Below are positions 8,194 through 14,815 of a stretch of 39,413 nt of DNA, piece after piece. The notes beneath the pieces were generated by a model that saw only the letters and a list, made by a program, of their open reading frames with translations, was not told the origin of the DNA and made no database searches. How positions within the stretch are numbered: position 1 is the stretch's first letter; the number at the start of each line of letters is the position of its first letter. The position numbers and the translations under genes are program-made. Origin of the DNA: Halorubrum aidingense JCM 13560 (GTDB lineage: Archaea; Halobacteriota; Halobacteria; Halobacteriales; Haloferacaceae); assembly GCF_000336995.1 (NCBI RefSeq), contig NZ_AOJI01000015.1:1-39413 (forward strand), in the 5' to 3' direction.

Positions 8194-8698
8194 GGACGAC
8201 GTCTCCGCCCGTGACGCCCTCGCGATCGCACAGCGGTCGCTCGCACGCCTCCAAGAGGTTGAAGACGAACTGCGGGACGAACTCGACGAGACGAACACTA
8301 CCGTCGAGCAGCTCCAAGACGACGTAACCGCGCTCGAGCTCCGCGTCTCCGAGTTCGACGAGGATCGGGACGCAAGTGAACTCTCTGCCGATGAGAAGGT
8401 CGGGATGGTCCGTGAGCATGGCTTCCGGAAGGCCAGCGAGGGCCACGGTCGTGCGAAGCTCGACTACGACGACATCAAGTGGGAGATCTTCAACGGCGAC
8501 ATCGGTGACTCGACGTGCTACCGTCTCATCCGGAAGGCGGCCGGGCTCTCGGACGAGAAGACCGGGAGCGCCATCGACGGCTTCGTCGCCCGTAACCCGG
8601 CGGGAGACAACTACCACCTCGCGATCGACGCACAGGAGGCAAAACGAAGCCGCGTGTTTTCCGCCGGAAAAATCGATGTGACCGAGGAGGTGCGCTGA
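8186..8698 (+). CDS. Coiled-coil protein with C-terminal DNA-binding-like domain
   Basis: 170 aa. An N-terminal MSEDDVSARDALAIAQRSLARL segment shared with the previous gene is followed by a coiled coil to about residue 60 and a folded part, SADEKVGMVREHGFRKASEGHGRAKLDYDDIKWEIFNG, which reads like a helical, possibly winged-helix domain. The rest (CYRLIRKAAGLSDEKTG) also resembles DNA-binding helices. The position immediately before the repeat-rich gap and the MCM gene suggests a replication-initiation or control role, by context only. Its last codons contain one arm of the 20-bp inverted repeat described separately. Confidence 0.7.
   Translation: MSEDDVSARDALAIAQRSLARLQEVEDELRDELDETNTTVEQLQDDVTALELRVSEFDEDRDASELSADEKVGMVREHGFRKASEGHGRAKLDYDDIKWEIFNGDIGDSTCYRLIRKAAGLSDEKTGSAIDGFVARNPAGDNYHLAIDAQEAKRSRVFSAGKIDVTEEVR
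8653..8672. repeat. Left copy of 20-bp inverted repeat flanking pre-MCM gap
   Basis: CGTGTTTTCCGCCGGAAAAA. Its inner 15 bp (TTTTCCGCCGGAAAA) is itself a perfect odd-length palindrome. The same 20 bp occurs on the opposite strand at 8856-8875. Confidence 0.85.
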
Positions 8699-8881
8699 AC
8701 ATGGCGCAGTTCGATCGCGGAATCCCACCTCCGTTGTACTCCCCGTAGATCACAGCAACAGCAGTAGTGTACGCAAACCTCCGTTAGCCGGAAGGCCGTC
8801 GTTTTGGCCGACGTTTGGCCGACGTCGGCGGTCTCGGAGAACGCCTCGGTGGCGTTTTTTCCGGCGGAAAACACGACTTCG
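8699..8881. other. Repeat-rich gap before MCM, candidate origin or operator
   Basis: No gene is supported here (one 15-codon frame at 8701 is ignored). The gap contains two ACCTCCGTT direct repeats (about 8729 and 8778), a perfect tandem pair of TTGGCCGACGT (8804-8814, 8815-8825), the 12-bp palindrome GCCGACGTCGGC (8818-8829) and the right 20-bp inverted repeat (8856-8875). Such a density of small repeats next to a replicative helicase is what an origin or autoregulatory region would look like. Confidence 0.5.
8856..8875. repeat. Right copy of 20-bp inverted repeat before MCM
   Basis: TTTTTCCGGCGGAAAACACG, the exact reverse complement of 8653-8672. It ends 6 nt before the MCM start codon, so a protein bound here would block MCM expression. 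Confidence 0.85.
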
Positions 8882-11002
8882 ATGTCAACCACCCACGACC
8901 GACGAAAGGAGAACGAGACGCTAACCGAGACGCTGGTCCGCTTCATGCGGGAGCGGTACCGCGACGCGATCGGCACGCTCGCACAGCACTACCCGAACGA
9001 ACAGCGGTCACTCGTCATCGACTACGACGAGCTGTACGAGTTCGACCGCGACCTCGCCGAGGATGTCCTCGCGAAACCGGACGAGATGCGTGAGTACCTG
9101 GAGGAGGCGCTGCGGAACTTCGACCTCCCGGCGGACGTGTCTCTCGATCGGGCTCACGTGCGCGTGGCGAACCTACCCGACGAGTACACACACTACCCCG
9201 GTCACTTCAGCCCCACCAAGGTCCACAACGACCAGCCGTACATCGGCGTCGAGGGCGAGATCGTCGCGGGGAGCGACGTCTACCCGAAGATCACTGACGC
9301 TGCCTTCGAGTGCCAGCGCTGCGGGACGATGACGTACATCCCTGAGACAGACCGTGGCTTCCAAGAGCCGCACGAGTGCCAGGGCTGTGAGCGACAGGGA
9401 CCGTTCCGCATCAACTTCGGAGACTCAGAGTTCATCGATGCCCAGAAGATCCGGCTCTCAGAGCCGCCGGAGGTCGCTGGTGGCGAGGGGCAGTCGATCG
9501 ATATCTACGTCGAGGACGACCTCGCCGGCGAGGTGACGACAGGCGACCGCGTCACGATCACTGGCCGCCTCTTCCTCGAACAGCGCACCAAGGGCAACGA
9601 GAAGAAGTCGACGTTCGAGCCGTACCTGGACGGCCACGCCATCGAGGTCCAGGAGTCGGACCAGACGTCGGTCGAGGTCTCCCCGGGCGAACGCGAGGAG
9701 ATCAACGGGATCGTCGACGGTGAGCTCGGAGATCCCCTCGACGTCGCCGCCGAGTCGATCGCGCCGGGCGTGTTCGGAGATCAGTACGACCACATGAAGC
9801 GGGCGATCGTCTTGTCCGTGGTCGGCGGCGACTGGGTCGAAGGGGAGGATGGCAGCGTCGAGCGCGGCTCCATCAGCATGCTCCTCGTGGGCGACCCGTC
9901 GACGGGGAAGTCTGCGCTGATCAACCAGGCCGAGTCGAACGCCCCGCGGTCCGTCGGCGTCTCCGGGAAGGGTGCTCGCGAGGCCGGCATCACTGCCTCG
10001 GCTGTTCGCGATGACTTCTCCGACGGCGAGTGGACGCTCAAAGCGGGCGCGTTCGTGAAGGCGAACGGCGGGATCGTCCGGATCGACGAGCTCGACGACA
10101 TGCCGCCGGACGTCCGGTCGGCGATGCTGGAGCCGATGGCCAACGGGAAGATCAACGTCTCAAAGGCCGGGATCAACGCGACGCTCCAGACGCGCGTCGG
10201 CGTCATCGCCGCGGCGAACCCGAAGTACGGCCGGTTCGATCCGTACGAGCCGGTCTACGAGCAGGTCGAACTCGGCTCCACGCTCATCTCACGGTTCGAC
10301 CTCGGGTTCACTGTCACCGAGACGGACGACGTCGACACCGTCAAACAGGTCGCTCGAGACATCGTCGGTCGCCGGGAGCACAAGAAGCGGCTCGACGTCG
10401 CCCCCGAGACGATCGACGCCGGCGAGACCGACAAGTACGATCCGCCGGTTCGGAGCGAGATCCTCCGGAAGTGGTTGGCACTCGCCGGTGACCAGCCGTC
10501 ACCCGTCATCGCGAGCGAAGAGCTCGAACAGCGGATCGCCGACGAGTTCTCCGACTTCAAGACGAAGCACATGGATGAGGATGCGCCGGTGCCGGCGACG
10601 TGGCGCGACCTGGAGGCGCAACTCCGTCTCGCAGAAGCGGCTGCGAAGTTGGAGTTCTCCGAGACGATCGAGGAGCGGCACTTCAAGACGGCGCTCTCGC
10701 TGACGATGCGGTCGATGCGGGACTTCGGGATGAACGAGGACGGCGAGTTCGACGCCGACGTTCGCGAGTCAGGTACGTCGAAGACGCAGCGTGACCGCAT
10801 CACCCTGATTGAGGACATCGTCGAAGAGCAGTGTGCCGCCGGGGAGTCCAACGGCGCCGCTGTCGAAGACGTCCTCGACGAGGCAGAAGCCGAAGGTGTC
10901 GACCGGAAGCGCGCGGAGAAGACGCTCCTGAAGATCAAAGAGGAGATCGGGTCGATGTACGAGCCGATGGATGGCACGCTCAAGTGGCTCGGGAGGGCGT
11001 AA
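8882..11002 (+). CDS. mcm: MCM family replicative DNA helicase (viral)
   Basis: 706 aa, the usual size of an archaeal MCM, the hexameric helicase that unwinds DNA at forks. The N-terminal domain holds a zinc ribbon with CQRC at residues 144-147 and CQGC at 166-169. The AAA+ module has Walker A GDPSTGKS at 337-344, Walker B IDELDDM with D402/E403 (cellular enzymes usually read IDEFDKM), the presensor AAANPKYGRFD and the arginine finger SRFD with R471. The C-terminal KTLLKIKEEIGSMYEPMDGTLKWLG is a winged helix. ATG 8882 is preferred to ATG 8804, whose extra segment translates the repeat region. It gives the virus its own helicase while polymerase and primase must come from the host. Confidence 0.93.
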   Translation: MSTTHDRRKENETLTETLVRFMRERYRDAIGTLAQHYPNEQRSLVIDYDELYEFDRDLAEDVLAKPDEMREYLEEALRNFDLPADVSLDRAHVRVANLPDEYTHYPGHFSPTKVHNDQPYIGVEGEIVAGSDVYPKITDAAFECQRCGTMTYIPETDRGFQEPHECQGCERQGPFRINFGDSEFIDAQKIRLSEPPEVAGGEGQSIDIYVEDDLAGEVTTGDRVTITGRLFLEQRTKGNEKKSTFEPYLDGHAIEVQESDQTSVEVSPGEREEINGIVDGELGDPLDVAAESIAPGVFGDQYDHMKRAIVLSVVGGDWVEGEDGSVERGSISMLLVGDPSTGKSALINQAESNAPRSVGVSGKGAREAGITASAVRDDFSDGEWTLKAGAFVKANGGIVRIDELDDMPPDVRSAMLEPMANGKINVSKAGINATLQTRVGVIAAANPKYGRFDPYEPVYEQVELGSTLISRFDLGFTVTETDDVDTVKQVARDIVGRREHKKRLDVAPETIDAGETDKYDPPVRSEILRKWLALAGDQPSPVIASEELEQRIADEFSDFKTKHMDEDAPVPATWRDLEAQLRLAEAAAKLEFSETIEERHFKTALSLTMRSMRDFGMNEDGEFDADVRESGTSKTQRDRITLIEDIVEEQCAAGESNGAAVEDVLDEAEAEGVDRKRAEKTLLKIKEEIGSMYEPMDGTLKWLGRA

Positions 11003-11004
11003 CC

Positions 11005-11457
11005 ATGCCTGCCACGAGCCAACACAACGAGCAGGCGATCGCGACGCCGAACCCGTCGCCAGAGAACACCGCCGACCACGGAGAGAATCCGGCGCGATTC
11101 CTCGTCGAGGAACTCACCGTCGACGATGGCGACGGGACCACGGGCGAGTTGATGCTCGCACGCATCCGCGGGTTGGAGACGGTCGCGCTGTGTCGGTTCT
11201 GGCTCGGCGTCGAGCGCTACCTCGCTGCGCAAGCGGATCGCGAGCCACGCGATCGCGTCGTCGACGCCCTCGAAGCGCGCGAGGAAACCCTCCGGAAGCG
11301 AGGTGAGGGGTTGGCCCAGGCCGGGCTCTCTGCAGAGGAGCGTCGCGAGCGTGCCACTGAGCTGCAGACCGAGTCGGTCGCGACGCTCGTCGACGAGGAT
11401 GGCGAGGAGATCTCGTGGAGTCGACAGCGCGGCGCCGTCCTGGAGGCAAGCCGATGA
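11005..11457 (+). CDS. Hypothetical viral protein downstream of MCM
   Basis: 150-aa acidic protein starting 2 nt after the MCM stop. The first 40 residues are Pro/Asn/Glu-rich and probably disordered. From ARFLVEELTVDDG it becomes helical (LMLARIRGLETVALCRFWLGVERYLAAQADREPRDRVVDALEAREETLRKR), with a Glu/Arg-rich coiled-coil tail. No family recognised. Its stop overlaps the next start (ATGA at 11454), placing it in the replication operon. Confidence 0.75.
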   Translation: MPATSQHNEQAIATPNPSPENTADHGENPARFLVEELTVDDGDGTTGELMLARIRGLETVALCRFWLGVERYLAAQADREPRDRVVDALEAREETLRKRGEGLAQAGLSAEERRERATELQTESVATLVDEDGEEISWSRQRGAVLEASR

Positions 11458-11615
11458 GTAGCGACGGAGCGGCGAGGTGCCACAGCTGCGGCGAGAAACA
11501 CACTGACTGGGAGAAAGACGGTCAGCACGCTGTGGACAGCGGTTCCCACCAAGGCATCATTACGCGCTGGGAATGTGGGCGCTGCGGAGCGATCACGGAG
11601 GCCGGTCGACGATGA
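11454..11615 (+). CDS. 53-aa zinc-ribbon microprotein
   Basis: Small protein with a clear four-cysteine zinc ribbon: CHSCGEKH near residues 9-16 and CGRCG near 41-45. The spacer includes DGQHAVDSGSHQGIITRWE, as in zinc ribbons of transcription or RNA-binding proteins. It starts in an ATGA overlap with the preceding gene and ends in another (11612), so translation is coupled on both sides. Target unknown. Confidence 0.75.
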   Translation: MSSDGAARCHSCGEKHTDWEKDGQHAVDSGSHQGIITRWECGRCGAITEAGRR

Positions 11616-11713
11616 TCGACGACGAGTACGCCGTCCGCCGACTCCGCTGCTACGAATTCGCGTACGTCGTCCCGTGGGCTGAGCTCGTCGAAGACATGGA
11701 GGAACTGCGATGA
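11612..11713 (+). CDS. 33-aa hypothetical microprotein
   Basis: Frame of 33 codons (MIDDEYAVRRLRCYEFAYVV...MEELR) precisely bridged by ATGA overlaps at both ends (11612 with the previous stop, 11710 with the next start). The exact stop-start junctions on both sides are the main evidence that it is real. It is acidic at both ends with a hydrophobic, aromatic middle. No function can be suggested. Confidence 0.55.
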   Translation: MIDDEYAVRRLRCYEFAYVVPWAELVEDMEELR

Positions 11714-12138
11714 GCATCTTCGAAGACCTCTACGAGGTCTACTATCAGGCGGGAACTCACCGCGACCACGTCACTGGCTCGTGCGAGGCCGACACGCTCC
11801 TGGAGGCGCTTCGCGCCGTCGACGCAACGACCGGCGCCGACGTGGACATCACCCGGGGCGACGTCGTCGTCATCCTCGACCGGCAGTCAGCCGAGACGAT
11901 CTCTGAGCGGCTCGGAGACGACGTCCACGTCGCATTCGAGGATCCACTTGTCCCTCGCGAGCACCTGTATCTCGCCCCGAGTCGGATCGAGCAAGTGCTC
12001 CCCGGGAAGACGCAGGTCCACACCGTCGGGAATCCGTCACGCTGGGGGCTCGTGATGGATCCGAACTGCGTCAGCTACGACAACGAGGTCATCGACCCTG
12101 CAGGCGTCGTCGGGATCTCGTGGGTGATCGAGTCGTGA
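11710..12138 (+). CDS. Hypothetical viral protein
   Basis: 142 aa, beginning MSIFEDLYEVYYQAGTHRDHVTGSCEADTLLEAL. The composition alternates strands and helices, with VDITRGDVVVILDRQSAETI and a C-terminal GLVMDPNCVSYDNEVIDPAGVVGISWVIES. It looks like a folded soluble alpha/beta protein with no cysteine cluster or membrane segment. It belongs to the same chain of overlapping genes (ATGA at its start, GTGA at its end). I recognise no family. Confidence 0.75.
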   Translation: MSIFEDLYEVYYQAGTHRDHVTGSCEADTLLEALRAVDATTGADVDITRGDVVVILDRQSAETISERLGDDVHVAFEDPLVPREHLYLAPSRIEQVLPGKTQVHTVGNPSRWGLVMDPNCVSYDNEVIDPAGVVGISWVIES

Positions 12139-12395
12139 CCCAGACCGTCGACGTCGCCGACCTGCCGCGCTCGACGAGAGAACACCTCGCCGAGCTCCCA
12201 CCGACGGCCACAGTCGTGTACCTCCACCTCCGCAACGAGGGGAACCCCAGGACGCTGCGACAGATCGCCTACGAGACGGTCCGTCCACAGCGGTCGATAC
12301 GCCGCGCACTCCGCCAGCTGCACGAGGAGGGAATGGTCTCGTGCTCGCCGCGGCACACGGATCCGCCACAGTCGGAATGGCAGGTCAACGAGTGA
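12135..12395 (+). CDS. Winged helix-turn-helix DNA-binding protein
   Basis: 86 aa from a GTG overlapping the previous stop (GTGA). The sequence STREHLAELPPTATVVYLHLRNEG, then PRTLRQIAYETVRPQRSIRRALRQLHEEGMVSCS, is a standard winged helix-turn-helix of the MarR/TrmB/ArsR-like kind: helix, turn, recognition helix rich in Arg, and a wing. It is the only plain transcription-regulator candidate in the early region, so it may be the lysogeny or early/late switch repressor; this is inferred from context. It is followed by a 140-bp gap, suggesting it ends the replication operon. Confidence 0.8.
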   Translation: MTQTVDVADLPRSTREHLAELPPTATVVYLHLRNEGNPRTLRQIAYETVRPQRSIRRALRQLHEEGMVSCSPRHTDPPQSEWQVNE

Positions 12396-12536
12396 GCGAC
12401 AAAATGGCGCTCGGGGGTCGACTTAAGCCTACGGCCAAGCAACAGATGGTCGACGACGGCACCGCCACATGGTCCCGAGCCTGAGAAGGTGATGACAGGG
12501 TCAGTCCGACAGCACCGCGCTTCTCCTCTTGCCCGC
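12396..12536. other. Gap after wHTH gene
   Basis: 141 bp without a supported gene. CTTAAGCC near 12423 is the only AT-rich spot and may be a weak promoter for the following gene, whose ATG is about 110 nt away. An in-frame upstream ATG at 12489 exists but its codons look non-coding. Confidence 0.4.
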
Positions 12537-13019
12537 ATGTCTACTACGCAACAGTCACTCGATGAGTTCACGACTCGTCGCGATGTCGTGCCCGCCCGCG
12601 TGTTCGAGCGCTACCTCTGGACGAATCCCGAGGTGTGCAGCGAGTGTTTCGCCCGGATACGCACCGAACACACGATGACACGCGACCAGTGGGGAAACAC
12701 CGTCACCGAGCTCGACCGAGCAGACGCAGGCATCCAGGGGTACGACAACGTCAACGGCGGCGGCGTGTACCTCCCGCGAACGTTTTGCGAAGACTGCGGG
12801 GGGCGCGGTCACGCCGACCCCGAGACGGACTCGAAGATTCAAGCGACGCGCCGTGCCACACAGATCGTCGCCCGCCTCGACGAGCGCAACATCCCGGTCG
12901 ATGCCCGAGCGCTCCGCCGAGCCACCCGCGTGCTCAAGTCGAAGCCCGAACTGGAGGCGCTGGACCGCGAGATCTACGAGCGCGCCACGAAGATCGCCGT
13001 CCGGAGGGCGCAGTCGTGA
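12537..13019 (+). CDS. Putative zinc-binding viral protein
   Basis: 160 aa. VCSECFARIRTEHTM near residues 32-47 and FCEDCGGRGH near 84-93 supply two CxxC pairs, so a zinc-stabilised fold is likely. The C-terminal third (RRATQIVARLDERNIPVDARALRRATRVLKSKPELEALDREIYERATKIA) is helical and basic, and might bind nucleic acid. It starts after a gap, and its stop overlaps the next gene's GTG (13016). Function unknown; related proteins seem common in haloarchaeal proviruses, which is a recollection only. Confidence 0.75.
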   Translation: MSTTQQSLDEFTTRRDVVPARVFERYLWTNPEVCSECFARIRTEHTMTRDQWGNTVTELDRADAGIQGYDNVNGGGVYLPRTFCEDCGGRGHADPETDSKIQATRRATQIVARLDERNIPVDARALRRATRVLKSKPELEALDREIYERATKIAVRRAQS

Positions 13020-13195
13020 GCCTCTCACAGTACGACCGGGTCGCGTTCGACTTCGCCGGTCGCGAGCTCGTCGGCGACGCTGTGAACTACCACCCTGCCG
13101 CCGACGTCAACGGCCCGGACGGGCTCCTGGTCGTCGACGTCGACGGCGAGCGCTACCGGGTTGCAGAGTCGCAAGCCGAGCAGTTGGATCGATAG
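13016..13195 (+). CDS. 59-aa hypothetical protein
   Basis: Starts at a GTG overlapping the previous TGA. The product (MSLSQYDRVAFDFAGRELVGDA...VDVDGERYRVAESQAEQLDR) looks like a small beta-rich domain (SH3-like length). Its last three codons and stop lie inside the acceptor stem and T8 of the tRNA-Phe gene, so mRNA and tRNA must be processed from overlapping sequence. Function unknown. Confidence 0.7.
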   Translation: MSLSQYDRVAFDFAGRELVGDAVNYHPAADVNGPDGLLVVDVDGERYRVAESQAEQLDR

Positions 13196-13258
13196 CGCAG
13201 TCTGGGAGCGCACGGCACTGAAGACGCCGCCTGCCCCGGTTCGAATCCGGGTCGATCC
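13186..13258 (+). tRNA. Virus-encoded tRNA-Phe (anticodon GAA)
   Basis: Complete cloverleaf: acceptor GGATCGA/TCGATCC (7 bp), T8-A9, D arm GCGC/GCGC with a canonical A14...GGG-A21 loop, and anticodon stem CGGCA/CGCCG (one A-C mismatch at the loop end). The anticodon loop is CTGAAGA (anticodon at 13220-13222, G37). The variable loop is 5 nt, and the T arm is CCCGG-TTCGAAT-CCGGG. The discriminator is G (13259), whereas archaeal tRNA-Phe normally has A, and CCA is not encoded. The acceptor differs from the usual haloarchaeal tRNA-Phe, so this is not a copy of the host gene. Confidence 0.82.
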
Positions 13259-13262
13259 GTGT

Positions 13263-13307
13263 CCCGTGGGGCGCGCCTTCTGATGAAGGCCAGGTCAACC
13301 CCACGGG
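13263..13307 (+). ncRNA. Structured hairpin element between two tRNA-like genes
   Basis: CCCGTGGGG (13263-13271) pairs perfectly with CCCCACGGG (13299-13307). Inside, GCCTTC (13275-13280) pairs with GAAGGC (13285-13290) around a TGAT tetraloop. The inner arm followed by AGGTC resembles the anticodon and variable region of tRNA-Ile, so it may be a truncated tRNA; a processing signal or terminator is equally possible. Confidence 0.4.
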
Positions 13308-13447
13308 GATGTTGAAACTCATGAGCGACCGGCAGCCGGGAGATAGTGACTCTCTGTGTACCTTCTCGACGACGACATCGTCGCGTGAGTGGTTGCAAAC
13401 CCTCAAGTCCGGTCGCCTTGCTGCGCCTGTGGACAGGTGACGGAGGC

Positions 13448-13518
13448 CGCTATGGGGCGGGCGAAACCAAAGCCCGTCACGCGGCTCCCCCGTCCCGGGT
13501 TCGATCCCCGGCGTAGCG
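13448..13518 (+). tRNA. Degenerate tRNA-like element (possible tRNA-Val, CAC)
   Basis: Perfect T arm CCGGG-TTCGATC-CCCGG (13495-13511) and a 7-bp acceptor CGCTATG/CGTAGCG (one G-T) give normal tRNA spacing (40 nt inside). The anticodon arm is imperfect (AGCCC/GGCT with a bulge, loop GTCACGC, U33 at 13477, giving CAC), and the D arm lacks canonical pairing and U8. It is either a decaying viral tRNA or a tRNA-like RNA. The identity is tentative. Confidence 0.45.
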
Positions 13519-13562
13519 TTTTCGAGTCGTATCGCACGCTAACCCCACCGTTTCCACTCCAA

Positions 13563-13670
13563 ATGCCCATCCCGTCTTATCGTTCGACGACCGACCAGTG
13601 CCCGGAGTGTGGCGCCAGCTACACCTCGGCGAGACCCTGCGACTGCCAGCCCCTCGCTGATGTCTCATGA
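13563..13670 (+). CDS. 35-aa zinc-binding microprotein
   Basis: MPIPSYRSTTDQCPECGASYTSARPCDCQPLADVS: a CPEC pair at 13-16 and a C-x-C at 27-29 give four metal ligands in 35 residues. Its stop overlaps the ATG of the next gene (ATGA at 13667), which supports it being translated. A longer frame from 13389 runs back through the tRNA-like element and is not preferred. Role unknown. Confidence 0.55.
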   Translation: MPIPSYRSTTDQCPECGASYTSARPCDCQPLADVS

Positions 13671-13981
13671 GCGCTGTGCAACCCGCTCGGGCATGGTACT
13701 GCCGGGACGACGTCGTCGACGAGTACAAGAGCACCCTCAAAGAGGACGATGAGAAGCTACCGATGCTGAAGACGCTGAAGATCATCCGGGCGATCGTCGT
13801 CAACGTCGGGCTGTTCGCCGGGTGGATCTACGCGCTCTACCTCGGCGGTGACCCGACGATCATCACGGTCTTCGCGCTCGGTGTGGTCGGCGCGTACAAC
13901 GGCCTCGAACTCGGTGACTACCTCGCACTCGTTCAGGCGTACTCCGAGATCCAAGCCGAGGCCAACGACGGCGACGACTGA
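13667..13981 (+). CDS. Small membrane protein with two transmembrane segments
   Basis: 104 aa. A soluble N-terminus (RAWYCRDDVVDEYKSTLKEDDEKLPML) precedes two hydrophobic helices: IIRAIVVNVGLFAGWIYALYL near residues 39-59 and TIITVFALGVVGAYNGLEL near 64-82. The protein ends with an acidic tail. It starts in an ATGA overlap with the microprotein. Two-helix membrane proteins just ahead of the packaging module can be holin-like, but nothing in the sequence proves that. Confidence 0.75.
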   Translation: MSAVQPARAWYCRDDVVDEYKSTLKEDDEKLPMLKTLKIIRAIVVNVGLFAGWIYALYLGGDPTIITVFALGVVGAYNGLELGDYLALVQAYSEIQAEANDGDD

Positions 13982-14055
13982 CTGCGACCTGTTCGACACC
14001 GTGACACTCGATCGACGCCGCTCTCGCCGTCGACGTCGTCTCCGCCCGTCCCTAC

Positions 14056-14066
14056 TTAAAATATAA
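14056..14066 (+). promoter_or_regulatory. TATA box of the late (packaging/structural) operon
   Basis: TTAAAATATAA is the most AT-rich short block in the provirus left half. It lies about 36-46 nt upstream of the terminase small-subunit ATG (14102). From here genes run tightly packed for nearly 20 kb, so it is the natural late promoter. Confidence 0.6.
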
Positions 14067-14101
14067 GACCGCCCCGAACGCTGCAGAACGCTTCCTCACT
14101 C

Positions 14102-14815
14102 ATGTCCACTCGCGACCGACGTGTCACACTCGCCCTGAAGTGGCACTATCTCGACAACCTCGACGTCGACCAGATACGGGACCGCTTCGAGGAAGAAGGG
14201 ATCGGGTCGTACGCACGGTCGACGATCCGGGGCTACCTCAACGAGGAGCCGAAGGACGCGGTCATCGAGCAGATCGAGGCGGAACACGCCGACGTCCGCC
14301 TGCAGATCGCCGAGCGAGAAGAGCGGATGTACCGCCGAGCTCGCAGCGCCGAGAACGCAGCGACCGAAGACGAGCCCATCCGGCGTACCGTGCCGAAAAC
14401 AGACACCGTCCCCGCGGATCGGGAGAGCCCGATGTCGTGGCCGGCGTGGGAGATCGTCGAGCCCGGCGATCCCGACCGTCCCGAGTGGGCCGAGGAGCGC
14501 GACATCGTGATTCGGTTCGACGACAACCAGCAGACACAGCTACGCCCCGGAGAGCGCTACCCGGTCCGGTCGATCGACGGCTCACCGACGTACACGACCG
14601 AGATGGTCGGCCTCGATCGCGACGTCGACGACCTACCGGGACAGGCGAGAGCCCGCCAGGAACAGTCCCAACACCTCCAGGCGAAAGGCGACGCCCTGGG
14701 CGTGTTCTCCGAGAAAATCGAACTAGAGGGCGACCTCGAACACAGCGGTGGGTTCGACGTCTCGATCACTCACCACCGCGTCACTGAGGAGGACACCGAT
14801 GTCGATAACGACTGA
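14102..14815 (+). CDS. Putative terminase small subunit
   Basis: 237 aa directly before the large terminase, overlapping it by 17 nt. The N-terminal 50 residues (RRVTLALKWHYLDNLDVDQIRDRFEEEGIGSYARSTIRGYLNEEP) form a helix-turn-helix suited to recognising the packaging site on viral DNA. A helical segment rich in Glu and Arg (residues 51-85) could oligomerise. The C-terminal part is acidic with beta-rich stretches and may contact the large subunit. The assignment rests on the HTH plus position; small terminases diverge too far for sequence identification by eye. Confidence 0.7.
   Translation: MSTRDRRVTLALKWHYLDNLDVDQIRDRFEEEGIGSYARSTIRGYLNEEPKDAVIEQIEAEHADVRLQIAEREERMYRRARSAENAATEDEPIRRTVPKTDTVPADRESPMSWPAWEIVEPGDPDRPEWAEERDIVIRFDDNQQTQLRPGERYPVRSIDGSPTYTTEMVGLDRDVDDLPGQARARQEQSQHLQAKGDALGVFSEKIELEGDLEHSGGFDVSITHHRVTEEDTDVDND

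Larger units (their letters stand above)
13259..13562. other. Non-coding tRNA-like cluster region
   Basis: About 300 bp with no supported protein gene. It holds the hairpin element and the tRNA-like element listed separately. The section 13308-13447 contains small hairpins such as CGACGA-CA-TCGTCG near 13368-13382 but nothing assignable. An open frame crossing it from 13389 is probably an artefact of the GC-rich tRNA-like sequence. Confidence 0.5.

Noticed and set aside
8701..8748. 15-codon frame after the coiled-coil gene
   Set aside because: Too short and within the repeat-rich gap.
13389..13562. N-terminal extension of the 35-aa zinc microprotein
   Set aside because: It translates the tRNA-like element; the internal ATG 13563 explains the coupled gene better.
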